64,000 bases of DNA, from contig JAUYCX010000035.1 in NCBI GenBank assembly GCA_030692045.1, forward strand, positions 124,001-188,000, in the 5' to 3' direction. Of this stretch, positions 50,955 to 60,281 are shown one piece after another. The first letter of the stretch is position 1, and every line of letters starts with the position of its first letter. Both the position numbers and the translations under genes were made by a program. A model generated the notes under the pieces. That model did no database searches and had not been told where the DNA came from. It was given only the letters and a program-made list of their open reading frames with translations. Source of the stretch: Candidatus Omnitrophota bacterium. GTDB taxonomy: Bacteria > Omnitrophota > Gorgyraeia > JAUYCX01.

Positions 50955-52184
50955 ATGAAAACCTTTAAAATTTTTACTTTAGGTTGCAAGGTTAATCAGT
51001 ATGAAAGCCAGCAAATTCGTGAAAGGCTTTTAAGCCGGGGTTTTTCCGAGCAGGATAATGGTTGTAAGTCAGATATATATGTAATAAATACTTGCACTGT
51101 TACCTCTAAAGCAGATGCTAAATCTTTTAGTTTAATTCGTGATTGCTTAAAACAGAACAAGCACGCGCAAATTTTAGTTGCTGGTTGTTTTGCCAAAGCC
51201 AATTCAGATATAATCAAAAAAAACTTTGGTAAAAAGGTTGTTTTACGGTTTTCATCTTTCAATTCCAACGGAATAAATGATTTTAAAAATCACAGCCGAG
51301 CATTTATTAAAATTCAGGATGGTTGTAATAATCATTGCGCTTATTGTAAAGTTCCTTTAGTAAGAGGCAATTCCCGAAGTAGAAATTTAAACTCTATTAT
51401 AGAAGAGGCAAGGCGTCTAATTGATAAGGGATTTAAAGAAATTGTGCTTTGTGGAATTTGCTTGGGTGCTTATGGCAGAGATTTAACCCCTAAATTAAAG
51501 CTTAGTAATCTTCTTTTGGCATTAAATGAAATAAAGCAAAACTTTAGGATTCGCTTAAGCTCAATAGAGGCAAAAGATGTCTCTTATGAAATTATTGATA
51601 TAATAGCTAACTCAACAAAAGTCTGTAAACATTTGCATATTCCGTTTCAGTCTGGGGATGATATTATTTTGAAGCGTATGGCGCGTAAATACACCTGTGA
51701 AGATTATTTAAGTACAGTTGAAAAAATTAGAAATAAAATTCCTTTAATTGCCATTACTACAGATATTATGGCGGGTTTTCCAGGTGAAACAGAGGAGAAT
51801 TTTCAAAATACATTAAATTTTTTAAAAAGAACTATGCCTTCACGTATGCACTGTTTTCCTTTTAGTCGTCGGCCTGGCACAAAAGCTTTTGATTTATCAG
51901 GATTAGCTTCAGATGAAACTATCAGAAAAAGGGTGGCTGAACTTTTAGTTCTGGCTAAACAGATGGCACATAATTATCTAAAAAAATTTGTGGGAAAAGA
52001 ATTAGAAGTTTTGATAGAGGCAAAGCCAGACAAAAGCACAGGATTCTTCAAGGGTTACTCGGATAACTATATTTATACGCTGGTTAAAGCAAAGGATTTA
52101 AAACCCGGTCAAATCATTAAAGCCAAGGCGAATACTTTTAATTCCCAATATTTAATTGCTAAAATTATAAATCAACCAAGTTAA
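50955..52184 (+). CDS. mtaB: tRNA t6A37 methylthiotransferase MtaB
   Basis: The 409-residue radical SAM methylthiotransferase begins FTLGCKVNQYESQQIRE, the MtaB-specific form of the first cluster domain (further Cys in NTCTVT and VAGCF). The SAM cluster is QDGCNNHCAYCKVPLVRG near residue 125. A TRAM-like C-terminus is short. It adds a methylthio group to t6A37 in tRNA reading ANN codons. No close link to recA, which has its own promoter downstream. Confidence 0.93.
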   Translation: MKTFKIFTLGCKVNQYESQQIRERLLSRGFSEQDNGCKSDIYVINTCTVTSKADAKSFSLIRDCLKQNKHAQILVAGCFAKANSDIIKKNFGKKVVLRFSSFNSNGINDFKNHSRAFIKIQDGCNNHCAYCKVPLVRGNSRSRNLNSIIEEARRLIDKGFKEIVLCGICLGAYGRDLTPKLKLSNLLLALNEIKQNFRIRLSSIEAKDVSYEIIDIIANSTKVCKHLHIPFQSGDDIILKRMARKYTCEDYLSTVEKIRNKIPLIAITTDIMAGFPGETEENFQNTLNFLKRTMPSRMHCFPFSRRPGTKAFDLSGLASDETIRKRVAELLVLAKQMAHNYLKKFVGKELEVLIEAKPDKSTGFFKGYSDNYIYTLVKAKDLKPGQIIKAKANTFNSQYLIAKIINQPS

Positions 52185-52238
52185 CCCATTTAAATCCAAT
52201 AAGTTAAACTCTCTTTTTTGCTCCAAATAGGTAATCTG

Positions 52239-52267
52239 TTGACAGCTTTGGTTGACTATTGTATAAT
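52239..52267 (+). promoter_or_regulatory. Consensus promoter of recA
   Basis: A perfect TTGACA (52239-52244), 17-bp spacer and perfect TATAAT (52262-52267) lie 270 nt before the recA ATG. The long leader contains the structured element copy B. I see no clear LexA box of the CTGT-N8-ACAG or GAAC-N4-GTTC type across the promoter. Confidence 0.9.
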
Positions 52268-52303
52268 TTAACTCTCAAAGTTAATTCTAAAAATTAAAAT
52301 GGA

Positions 52304-52531
52304 GGTCAAATGACGACATAACTTATGGAAGCGTAAGCTGATATAAGTTATAAGTCGGAATTTGACCCAGCACTAATTTTTGAAAAGCGCTTAATTAAAT
52401 TAAAGGGTTAATTTATATAATACCTATATCTAAAAAACAGAGCAGTTACAAAAATTAGTGCTGGATTTAATTCGCGCATACAACTTATGTCGTCCGTTGG
52501 ACTCCATAAGTTGTGCTCTCATTAAAGGAGG
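52304..52531 (+). ncRNA. Structured leader element, copy B (before recA)
   Basis: P1: GGTCAAAT (52304-52311) with ATTTGACC (52360-52367). P2: CGAC+ATAACTTAT (52314-52326) with ATAAGTTAT, AA bulge, GTCG (52343-52357). P3: CCAGCACTAATTTTTG (52367-52382) with 52449-52464, 16 bp exact, 66-nt loop. P4: ACAACTTATG (52480-52489) with CATAAGTTGT (52505-52514). TCTCATTAAAGGAGG then ends at 52531. A four-codon reading frame ATG-ACG-ACA-TAA behind GGAGGTCAA starts the element. A TATAAT (52416) lies in the P3 loop. Confidence 0.75.
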
Positions 52532-52536
52532 ACAAA

Positions 52537-53550
52537 ATGACTGAAATTAAGAAAAAAGAAGATAGTGTTAACCGCCAAAAGGCTTTGGAAATGGCTTTAG
52601 CCCAGATTGAAAAGCAGTTTGGCAAGGGTTCGATTATGAAATTAGGCTCGCAAGTTAAGGTAGAGGTTGAGGCAATTCCCACTGGTTCAATTGCCTTGGA
52701 TATGGCTTTGGGTGTGGGAGGATTACCCAGAGGAAGAGTTATAGAAATTTTTGGCCCAGAAGCATCTGGTAAAACCACTTTAACCTTGAATGTGATTGCA
52801 GAAATTCAAAAAAAAGCTGGTGTGGCAGCATTTATTGATGCTGAGCATGCCTTTGACTCTACTTACGCCAAAAAAATAGGTGTAAACTTAGATGATTTGT
52901 TTATTTCTCAGCCAGATACAGGTGAACAGGCTTTAGAAATTACCGAGACATTGATTCGTTCTAATGCTGTAGATTTGGTGGTAATTGATTCTGTGGCAGC
53001 TTTAACTCCCAGGGCAGAGATTGAGGGCGAGATGGGCGATCCACAGATGGGTTTACAGGCAAGGTTAATGTCTCAAGCATTAAGAAAATTAACTGCGGCA
53101 ATTAGTAAGTCTCAAACCTGCGTTGTCTTTATTAACCAACTCCGTGAAAAGATTGGTGTAATGTTTGGTTCTCCAGAAACTACCCCTGGCGGCAGGGCAT
53201 TAAAATTTTACTCCTCAGTAAGAATTGATTTAAGACGCATTGCATCCATTAAAGATGGCGAAGAGGTAATTGGCAGCCGTGTAAGAGCGAAGGTAGTAAA
53301 AAATAAAGTTGCTTCTCCTTTTAAAGTTGCAGAATTTGAGATTCTTTTTAGCGAAGGAATTTCTAAAATTGGCGGCTTATTGGATTTAGGTGTGGAATTA
53401 GAAGTAATCCAAAAAAGTGGAACCTGGTTAATCTTTGAAGAGATGAAGCTTGGACAGGGAAGAGAAACTGCCAGAAAATTTTTAAAGGAAAATCCCAAGA
53501 TTGCTGAAAAAATCGAAAAGGCAATTAGGGAGAAGATAAAGGTCAAATGA
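52537..53550 (+). CDS. recA: Recombinase RecA
   Basis: The 337-residue RecA has Walker A GPEASGKT (residues 73-80), Walker B region [10 protein letters not shown], the DNA-binding loop [20 protein letters not shown] and MIFINQLR-like [15 protein letters not shown]. The start is the ATG behind AAAGGAGG; an upstream in-frame reading from 52513 would begin inside the RBS hairpin. The C-terminus lacks the long acidic tail. Its last codons (KVK-TGA) form the first stem arm of leader copy C, so the gene lies between two copies of the same element. Confidence 0.97.
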   Translation: MTEIKKKEDSVNRQKALEMALAQIEKQFGKGSIMKLGSQVKVEVEAIPTGSIALDMALGVGGLPRGRVIEIFGPEASGKTTLTLNVIAEIQKKAGVAAFIDAEHAFDSTYAKKIGVNLDDLFISQPDTGEQALEITETLIRSNAVDLVVIDSVAALTPRAEIEGEMGDPQMGLQARLMSQALRKLTAAISKSQTCVVFINQLREKIGVMFGSPETTPGGRALKFYSSVRIDLRRIASIKDGEEVIGSRVRAKVVKNKVASPFKVAEFEILFSEGISKIGGLLDLGVELEVIQKSGTWLIFEEMKLGQGRETARKFLKENPKIAEKIEKAIREKIKVK

Positions 53551-53771
53551 CGACATAAGTTATAAGTCGAAATTTGACCCAGCACTAATTTTTGAAAAAC
53601 GCTCACTTAAATTGAAGGGTTAATTTATATAATACCCACATCTAAAAACCAGAGCAGTTACAAAAATTAGTGCTGGATTTAATTCGCACAAACAAGTAAG
53701 CGGCCCAAAGAAGAGCAACTTATGTTCGCTCATTTTATTCGCTCCATAAGTTGTGTGCTCATTAAAGGAGG
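53541..53771 (+). ncRNA. Structured leader element, copy C (before the degP-like gene)
   Basis: P1: GGTCAAAT (53541-53548, inside the recA end) with ATTTGACC (53572-53579). P2 is shortened: CGAC-ATAAGTTAT-AA-GTCG (53551-53569). P3: CCAGCACTAATTTTTG (53579-53594) with 53661-53676, 66-nt loop. P4: CAACTTATG (53716-53724) with CATAAGTTG (53745-53753). GTGCTCATTAAAGGAGG ends at 53771. The loop and flanks match copy B closely; the spacer before P4 is longer by an unrelated insertion (53690-53712). ATG-ACG-ACA-TAA is kept. Confidence 0.75.
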
Positions 53772-53777
53772 CAAGAG

Positions 53778-55307
53778 ATGTTCAGGCAAAATAGAATTTT
53801 GTTTTTTGTTCTGACGCTGATAATTGGTCTAATTGTGGGATTAACCGTTGCCACAAAATTCGAGATCAACCCTAAAGTTAATGCGCTACCTCAGGAATCA
53901 GCATTGATGCCTCAAGCGTCATCAGTAGATTTTGAAAATATTTTTATCAATGTGGCAGAAAAGGTAGGTAAGGCAGTTGTATCCATAAGCACTGAGACTA
54001 CACAAAAGGCAGGTGGTCCTCGCGTAAGAAGATATTATTTTGGAAGCCCATTTGGCAATAAGGATTTTGAAGATGACTTCTTTAATCGTTTTTTCGAGGA
54101 TTTTTTTGGCAATCTGCCAGAGAGGGAATATAAACAGATGGGCTTAGGAACAGGTGTAATTATTGATAAGGACGGTTATATTTTGACTAACGAGCATGTT
54201 ATTCAAGATGCGGATAAGATTACAGTTACACTTCCAGATGGTCGAGAGTTTAAAGCAGAGGTAAAAGGAACAGACTCTCGTTCAGATTTGGCGTTGGTAA
54301 AGATTAAAGCAGATAACCTGCCTGTGGCTATTTTAGGAGATTCTGATTTAGTTAAGATAGGCCAGTGGGTAGTAGCAATTGGAAATCCCTTTGGTTATAT
54401 GATTCATAGCCCAGAACCAACTGTAACCGCGGGGGTAGTGAGTGCCTTACATAGAAGTCTACCTCGTACCACTAGAAGAGACAGAGATTACACAGATTTA
54501 ATTCAAACAGACGCAGCAATTAATCCTGGTAATTCAGGCGGTCCTTTGGTGAATTTAAAAGGAGAGATTATTGGAATTAATGTGGCGATATTTACAACCT
54601 CAGGAGGCTATCAGGGAGTTGGTTTTGCAATTCCTGGCAATGTGGCTAAGAAAGTTGTGAATAGGCTTATCCAAGGCAAAAAGGTAGTTTATGGGTGGTT
54701 AGGAGTAAGTGTGCAGGAACTCAATGAAAAATTAGCGGAATATTTTGGTTTAAAAGAAAAACAAGGAGTTCTTGTATCAGGTGCGATAAAAGATGGGCCA
54801 GCTGAAAAGGCCGGTATAAAAAATGGCGATATAATTTTGACATTCGATGGTCAAAGGGTTAATTCTGTGAGAGATGTTTTAAAGCTTACTGGAAATACAG
54901 AGGTAGGTAAAAAAGTAAAGTTAGGTATTTTGCGCGATAAGAAACCGTTAAGTGTGGAGGTAGAAATTGGTGAGCGGCCACAAAATCTGGATAACTTAGA
55001 AGAATCAAAACCATCTTTAGGTGAGCCAGAAGTTAAACAGAGTTTTCGAGGAATAGCAGTTCAAGAGTTAACACAAGATATGATTAGGCAGTTTGACTTA
55101 GAGGAGAAACAGGGAGTGATTATTACGAATATCGAACCAAATTCTCCTGCAGATGAAGCCGGACTTCAAATTGGAGATGTAATTACTGAGATTAACAAAC
55201 AACCCATAAAAACTCTCCCGGACTATCAATTGGCAATTAAAAAATTTAAGCACGAAGACTGCCTTTTGCAAACCAGCAGAGGTTATGTTGTGCTAAAGGC
55301 AAAGTAA
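53778..55307 (+). CDS. DegP/HtrA-like periplasmic serine protease
   Basis: The 509-residue protein has an N-terminal membrane or signal segment (residues 7-25). A trypsin-like domain follows with catalytic His140 (TNEHV), Asp170 (SDLALVK) and Ser253 (GNSGGPL). Two PDZ domains (about 305-395 and 415-500) each contain a GD-I motif. It acts in envelope protein quality control. It has its own leader (copy C) and starts behind GGAGGCAAGAG. recX follows after 3 nt, separating recX from recA. Confidence 0.95.
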   Translation: MFRQNRILFFVLTLIIGLIVGLTVATKFEINPKVNALPQESALMPQASSVDFENIFINVAEKVGKAVVSISTETTQKAGGPRVRRYYFGSPFGNKDFEDDFFNRFFEDFFGNLPEREYKQMGLGTGVIIDKDGYILTNEHVIQDADKITVTLPDGREFKAEVKGTDSRSDLALVKIKADNLPVAILGDSDLVKIGQWVVAIGNPFGYMIHSPEPTVTAGVVSALHRSLPRTTRRDRDYTDLIQTDAAINPGNSGGPLVNLKGEIIGINVAIFTTSGGYQGVGFAIPGNVAKKVVNRLIQGKKVVYGWLGVSVQELNEKLAEYFGLKEKQGVLVSGAIKDGPAEKAGIKNGDIILTFDGQRVNSVRDVLKLTGNTEVGKKVKLGILRDKKPLSVEVEIGERPQNLDNLEESKPSLGEPEVKQSFRGIAVQELTQDMIRQFDLEEKQGVIITNIEPNSPADEAGLQIGDVITEINKQPIKTLPDYQLAIKKFKHEDCLLQTSRGYVVLKAK

Positions 55308-55310
55308 ATT

Positions 55311-55769
55311 ATGCCAAAAAAGGATTTGGGGCGCGCTAAACAAATTGCCTTTCAATTGCTTAAGTTTAGGAACCGAAGCATTCAAGAAATTAAGGATAGG
55401 CTTAAAAGAAAGAGTTTTCCCGACGACATAATTCTACAAACCATTGTTTTTTTAGTTCGGCTTAGATACCTTAATGATGAAGAATTTGCTTTAAGCTTTG
55501 CGCAAAGCCGTCTGGCTAAGCCCTTAGGATTTAGGCGAATTTTTTTTGAATTAGAACAAAAAGGAGTGGATAGAGAGATAATTGAGCAAACCCTGGAGAA
55601 ATTAAAACAAGGTCATTCTGAAGAAGATATCATAGAGAAATTAGCCAAGGAGAGATTTAAAAAACTTAAAAGCATTGAGAAATATAAAGCCAAGAATAGA
55701 GTATACGCTTTCTTAGTGCGGCGCGGATTTAATCCAGAGTTAGTTAAAGGGGTAATGGAAAAATTATGA
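55311..55769 (+). CDS. recX: Regulatory protein RecX
   Basis: The 152-residue protein has three-helix repeats typical of RecX: AKQIAFQLLKFRNRSIQEIKDRLKRK, LNDEEFALSFAQSRL..LG, then KNRVYAFLVRRGFNPELVKGVMEKL. RecX binds RecA filaments and limits recombination. It sits one gene after recA, and its stop overlaps alaS (ATGA). Confidence 0.9.
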   Translation: MPKKDLGRAKQIAFQLLKFRNRSIQEIKDRLKRKSFPDDIILQTIVFLVRLRYLNDEEFALSFAQSRLAKPLGFRRIFFELEQKGVDREIIEQTLEKLKQGHSEEDIIEKLAKERFKKLKSIEKYKAKNRVYAFLVRRGFNPELVKGVMEKL

Positions 55770-58423
55770 CTGCCGATGAAATCAGAAAAAGATTTTTAGA
55801 TTTCTTTGCTTCTAAGGGACACAAAATTATTCCTTCTGATTCATTGGTTCCCAAAGATGACCCCACAGTTTTATTTACCCCTGCTGGGATGAATCAATTT
55901 AAAAAGCAGTTCTTAGGGTATTTTACAGATTTTAGACGCTCTGCCACCTGCCAAAAGTGTTTAAGGAGTGATGATTTGGATAAGGTAGGTAAAACGCCTT
56001 TTCATCATACATTTTTTGAGATGTTAGGAAACTTTTCTTTTGGAGATTATTTTAAAGAAGAGGCGATTGTTTGGGCTTGGGAATTTTTAACTGAGGAGTT
56101 AAAAATTCCCAAAGATAAGCTTTGGGTTTCTGTTTATATTGAAGATGATGAATCATTAAAGATTTGGCAGGAAAAAATAAAAGTTTCTCCTGAAAAAATT
56201 TTGGTTTTGAGTGACAAAGATAATTTCTGGCCTGCACAGGCAAAGACAAGAGGACCAAATGGACCTTGCGGCCCGTGTTCAGAGATATTTTATGATTATG
56301 GCGTACAAGCGGGATGTAAAAAACCAGAGTGTAAACCAACCTGTGCTTGCGCTAGATTTACTGAGGTGTGGAATCTGGTTTTTACGCAATTTGAAAGAAA
56401 GGACGGGGGAATTTTAGAGCCATTGCCTAATAAAAATATTGATACAGGAATGGGTTTAGAGAGGTTGGCTTCGGTTATGCAAGGGGTTCCCAGTAACTTT
56501 GATACAGATTTATTTAAACCTATTATTGAGACCATAAGAAAAGAATCCTCATTAATGCTAAGCAAAGTTATTTGGCACAAGGATGATACTAATTTAAAGG
56601 CTTTGGCTGACCATATCAGGGCAATTGTTTTTGCAATTTCTGATGGAGTTTTACCATCAAATGAAGAGAGGGGCTATGTAATTCGTAAATTAATCCGTCG
56701 CTGTTGTATGCTTTATCGCCAGGTAAATATTCACAAGCCATTTATCTACAAAATTGTGCCAATTGTTGCAGAGGTTATGAACCAGCCTTATCCTGAAGTT
56801 TTAAAAAAGAGAGAAAGTATTTCTGGCGTAATAAAAAAAGAAGAGGAGGCCTTTAATCAAATCTTGTTTGAATATACTCCTTTAATTGAGGCAGAATTGA
56901 AAAAACTAAAAAATAAATATGGCCAAGGCGCAGAATTGCAACGAGAGTTGGCTTTTCTTAAATTTAAGGCTTACGATACCTATGGTTTGCCTTTTGAGAT
57001 TTTTGATGAAATTGCCACAAATTTGAAAATTCCATCTCCAGATAATATCTATTTTCGAGAACTGATGGATGAACAAAAACAGCGTTCTCGAAAGGCAAGC
57101 GCAATGTTTGGTAGCGTATTTTCTGATACTGACATAAAGATTAATCACTCACCCACAGAATTTGTTGGGTATAGCGAATTTCAGTCTTATAGTAAGATTT
57201 TAAAAATCTTCAAGGACAACAAAGAAACAAACCAGATACAGCAAGGAGATAAAGCTGTTATTATCCTTGATAAGACTCCTTTTTATGCTGAATCTGGCGG
57301 ACAGACTGGTGATAAAGGAGCTATTAACAAAGACAATAACAAATTTGAAGTTACAGATACAAAAGACTTAGAAAAAAATATTCTACACATTGGCTATGTA
57401 GTTGCAGGACAATTCAATTTAGACGACAGTGTAGAAGTATGCGTAAATAAAAATATTAGGCTATCAATTGCCAGAAACCATACTGCCACTCATCTTTTGC
57501 AGGCGGCTTTAAGAAAGGTCTTAGGAGATCATGTTCAACAACAAGGCTCTTTAGTAGCTGAGGATAGGCTACGCTTTGATTTTACTCACTTTAAGGCTTT
57601 GGGAAAGAGTGAATTGGATAGAGTCGAAGAGGTGGTTAATGATTTTATTTTAAGAAATGACATTTTAGAAATAAATGTTATGCCGCTAAACAAAGCAAAA
57701 GAAGCCGGTGCTTTAGCGTTTTTTCTGGAAAGGTACGATGAAGAGGTGAGGGTTGTAAAAATATCAGATTATTCTCAGGAGCTTTGCGCGGGAACCCATT
57801 TAAATTCTACTGGACAAATAGGTCTTTTTAAAATTATTAGCGAAAGCTCAATTGCGCAAGGTGTGCGTCGTATTGAGGCAACCACCGGAATATTCGCCTA
57901 TCAACTCATCAAACGCAATGATGAAATTCTAGAACAGATTTCGCAGATTCTTAAAACAGGCTCCCCAAATCTAGTTTCTCGTTTGGAAAAACTTGATAGT
58001 TACGTTAATGAATTAGAAAAGAAGCTAAACTCTTTAAAATTAAAATTTTTTATGAATTCAGTTGGCGAACTTATAAAAAAAAGCGAGGAATTTTCAGGGA
58101 TAAAGATGATTGTTGAAAAAATCGAGGATGCCGATTGTAAACTCTTGCGTCAAATGGTTGATTTACTCAAAACCAAGTTAGCCTCGGCAGTCATAACTTT
58201 AGCCACAACCAAGGATAATTTAGCCTTTATAGTTATAGGAGTAACCGAAGGACTAATTAAAAAGGGAATAGCCGCATCGGATATAATAAAAGAGCTTACA
58301 GAGGCAATTTCTGGAAAAGGCGGAGGCAGGCCTCATATTGCAGAAGCAGGCTTAGACGCCTCTTATCTTACCGAGGCCCTTAAAAAAGTCGCTCAAATTA
58401 TAAAAGGAAAAATTAATAAATGA
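55766..58423 (+). CDS. alaS: Alanyl-tRNA synthetase
   Basis: The 885-residue class II synthetase has motif start FLDFFASKGHKIIPS, the catalytic core with FTPAGMNQFK and NIDTGMGLERL. The editing domain has zinc ligands RNHTATHLL and CAGTHLNSTGQ. The C-terminal DHHA1 part is SGKGGGRPHIAEAG. It charges tRNA-Ala, one of which is encoded at 46888. Full length and all domains are present. Confidence 0.97.
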   Translation: MTADEIRKRFLDFFASKGHKIIPSDSLVPKDDPTVLFTPAGMNQFKKQFLGYFTDFRRSATCQKCLRSDDLDKVGKTPFHHTFFEMLGNFSFGDYFKEEAIVWAWEFLTEELKIPKDKLWVSVYIEDDESLKIWQEKIKVSPEKILVLSDKDNFWPAQAKTRGPNGPCGPCSEIFYDYGVQAGCKKPECKPTCACARFTEVWNLVFTQFERKDGGILEPLPNKNIDTGMGLERLASVMQGVPSNFDTDLFKPIIETIRKESSLMLSKVIWHKDDTNLKALADHIRAIVFAISDGVLPSNEERGYVIRKLIRRCCMLYRQVNIHKPFIYKIVPIVAEVMNQPYPEVLKKRESISGVIKKEEEAFNQILFEYTPLIEAELKKLKNKYGQGAELQRELAFLKFKAYDTYGLPFEIFDEIATNLKIPSPDNIYFRELMDEQKQRSRKASAMFGSVFSDTDIKINHSPTEFVGYSEFQSYSKILKIFKDNKETNQIQQGDKAVIILDKTPFYAESGGQTGDKGAINKDNNKFEVTDTKDLEKNILHIGYVVAGQFNLDDSVEVCVNKNIRLSIARNHTATHLLQAALRKVLGDHVQQQGSLVAEDRLRFDFTHFKALGKSELDRVEEVVNDFILRNDILEINVMPLNKAKEAGALAFFLERYDEEVRVVKISDYSQELCAGTHLNSTGQIGLFKIISESSIAQGVRRIEATTGIFAYQLIKRNDEILEQISQILKTGSPNLVSRLEKLDSYVNELEKKLNSLKLKFFMNSVGELIKKSEEFSGIKMIVEKIEDADCKLLRQMVDLLKTKLASAVITLATTKDNLAFIVIGVTEGLIKKGIAASDIIKELTEAISGKGGGRPHIAEAGLDASYLTEALKKVAQIIKGKINK

Positions 58424-59640
58424 AAATTCTAAGGCTTAACAGTAAAGAAACACAAAAGCTGTTTAATCGAAATATTTGCCGAAGAAATCGCATAGAGGAG
58501 AGGGTAAAGGAAATTATTGAAGATGTTAGGTGTTTTGGTGATGATGCCCTAATAAAATATACTAGAAAATTTGATAAGGTAAAAGTAACTGCTAAACAAT
58601 TAAGATTAAGCGAAAGCGAGATAAGCTCTGCCTTTCAGGATATAAACCCAGATTTTATAACCCATTTAAAGGTGGCTTTAGAAAACGTAACCAGATTCTA
58701 TAAAAAACAGATCAAAAAGTCCTGGCGCACAAAAAATGTTGATGGTGTGGTTTTAGGAGAAAATTTTCTGCCACTAGAGAGTGTGGGGATTTATATTCCG
58801 TCGGGAAGCGCACCTTTGGTTTCTACGGTTTATATGACAGTTTTACCGGCAAAATTAGCGGGTGTTAAAAGAATTGTTTTAGTAAGTCCACCGGGAAAAA
58901 ATGCAAATATTAATCCCTATATCTTAGTGGTGGCTGATTTATTAAAGGTTGATGAAATTTATCGCGTAGGCGGAGCACAGGCAATTGCAGCCCTGGCTTG
59001 CGGAACAAAAACAATCCCTAAGGTTGATAAAATAGTAGGCCCTGGGAATCCCTATGTAACTGAGGCAAAAAGGCAATTATTCGGATATGTAGATATTGAT
59101 ATGTTAGCTGGACCAACAGAAGTAGTGATTATTGCTAATCGCCACAGCAATCCTCAGTTTGTTATCGCAGATTTAGAAGCACAGGCAGAGCATTTGGGTG
59201 GACTTTCTATTTTAATTACCACATCAAAGTCATTAATTAAGCAGATAAAAAACCAAGTAAAGTCGGGTTACATTATCTATGCCAAAAACTTGGATGAGGC
59301 TGCACAAATTAGTAACAAAATTGCCCCTGAGCATTTACAGATTTTAACTAATAATCCTCACAGCGTTGCCAAAAAGATTAAAAATGCAGGGGCAGTATTT
59401 TTAGGCCCATTTAGCCCTGTTGCGATAGGAGATTATATTGCAGGACCCAGCCATGTTTTGCCCACAATGGGAACTGCGCGGTTTTTTTCTGGTTTGGGGA
59501 TAGCTGATTTTATGAAAACCAGCCACATCATATCTTATTCCAAAAAAGCATTGGAAAAGATAAAAGAGCCATTAGAAAAAATTGCCCAGATTGAAGGGTT
59601 AACCAAGCATTTAGAATCTGTAAAGTTAAGATTTCAGTAA
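58420..59640 (+). CDS. hisD: Histidinol dehydrogenase
   Basis: The 406-residue enzyme does the last two steps of histidine synthesis. Landmarks are VGIYIPSGSAPLVSTVYMTV, VGGAQAIAALACGT, KIVGPGNPYVTEAKRQL, the zinc region DLEAQAEHLGG and SGLGIADFMK. It begins in the alaS stop (ATGA) and heads the his genes. hisG and hisC are not in the window. Confidence 0.95.
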   Translation: MKILRLNSKETQKLFNRNICRRNRIEERVKEIIEDVRCFGDDALIKYTRKFDKVKVTAKQLRLSESEISSAFQDINPDFITHLKVALENVTRFYKKQIKKSWRTKNVDGVVLGENFLPLESVGIYIPSGSAPLVSTVYMTVLPAKLAGVKRIVLVSPPGKNANINPYILVVADLLKVDEIYRVGGAQAIAALACGTKTIPKVDKIVGPGNPYVTEAKRQLFGYVDIDMLAGPTEVVIIANRHSNPQFVIADLEAQAEHLGGLSILITTSKSLIKQIKNQVKSGYIIYAKNLDEAAQISNKIAPEHLQILTNNPHSVAKKIKNAGAVFLGPFSPVAIGDYIAGPSHVLPTMGTARFFSGLGIADFMKTSHIISYSKKALEKIKEPLEKIAQIEGLTKHLESVKLRFQ

Positions 59641-59675
59641 AAGTTACTATAAGTTACAATAGAAATAGGAGAAGC

Positions 59676-60281
59676 ATGGTTAAGAGAAAAACAGAAATAA
59701 AAAGAAAAACCAAGGAAACTGATATTGCAGTTAAGTTGAATATTGATGGCAAAGGAAAATCAAAGATAAAAACCGGCATTGGAATTTTAGACCATATGTT
59801 GGAATTATTTGCCTTTCATGGATTATTCGATTTGGAGATTGTGGCTACGGGAGATTTAAAAATAGATTCGCACCATACAAACGAGGATATTGGTATTGTT
59901 TTAGGTCAAGCTTTTAAAAAAGCTCTGGGAGACAAAAAGGGCATTAGAAGGTTTGGCTGTGCTTCTGTGCCAATGGAAGATGTGTTAGCAACCGTTGCAA
60001 TTGACATAAGCGGTAGAGGATTTTTTAAAAAGGTCGAAGGAAGTAGCCCCATTTTTAGTGGCAATATGCAGGAGTATTCAATTGAATATGTAAATCATTT
60101 TCTTGAAGCATTTGCAAAGAATATGGGCCTCAATTTAGATGTTAATCTATCAAGCTCAAATCCTGACTTACACACAAATTTAGAGCCGGCCTTTAAAGCC
60201 TTAGGCATTGCCTTAGACCAAGCCACTCAAATCGACCCTCGCAGGAAAGGCATTCCTTCCACAAAAGGAATAATTGACTGA
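59676..60281 (+). CDS. hisB: Imidazoleglycerol-phosphate dehydratase
   Basis: The 201-residue dehydratase has metal-binding histidine motifs GILDHMLELFAFHG, DSHHTNEDIGI and EYVNHFLEAFAKN; a third typical DSSNPD-type loop is also seen (SSSNPDLHT). It is the single-function form without a phosphatase domain. The stop overlaps hisH by 1 nt. Confidence 0.94.
   Translation: MVKRKTEIKRKTKETDIAVKLNIDGKGKSKIKTGIGILDHMLELFAFHGLFDLEIVATGDLKIDSHHTNEDIGIVLGQAFKKALGDKKGIRRFGCASVPMEDVLATVAIDISGRGFFKKVEGSSPIFSGNMQEYSIEYVNHFLEAFAKNMGLNLDVNLSSSNPDLHTNLEPAFKALGIALDQATQIDPRRKGIPSTKGIID

Noticed and set aside
52231-52267. LexA/SOS box at the recA promoter
   Set aside because: CTGTTGACAG looks similar to half of an SOS box but lacks the 8-nt spacing of CTGT-N8-ACAG, and no GAAC-N4-GTTC site is seen.
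52416-52421. TATAAT in the loop of leader copies B and C as an internal promoter
   Set aside because: No acceptable -35 lies at 16-18 bp, copy A lacks it, and recA has a full consensus promoter upstream. It stays possible but unsupported.
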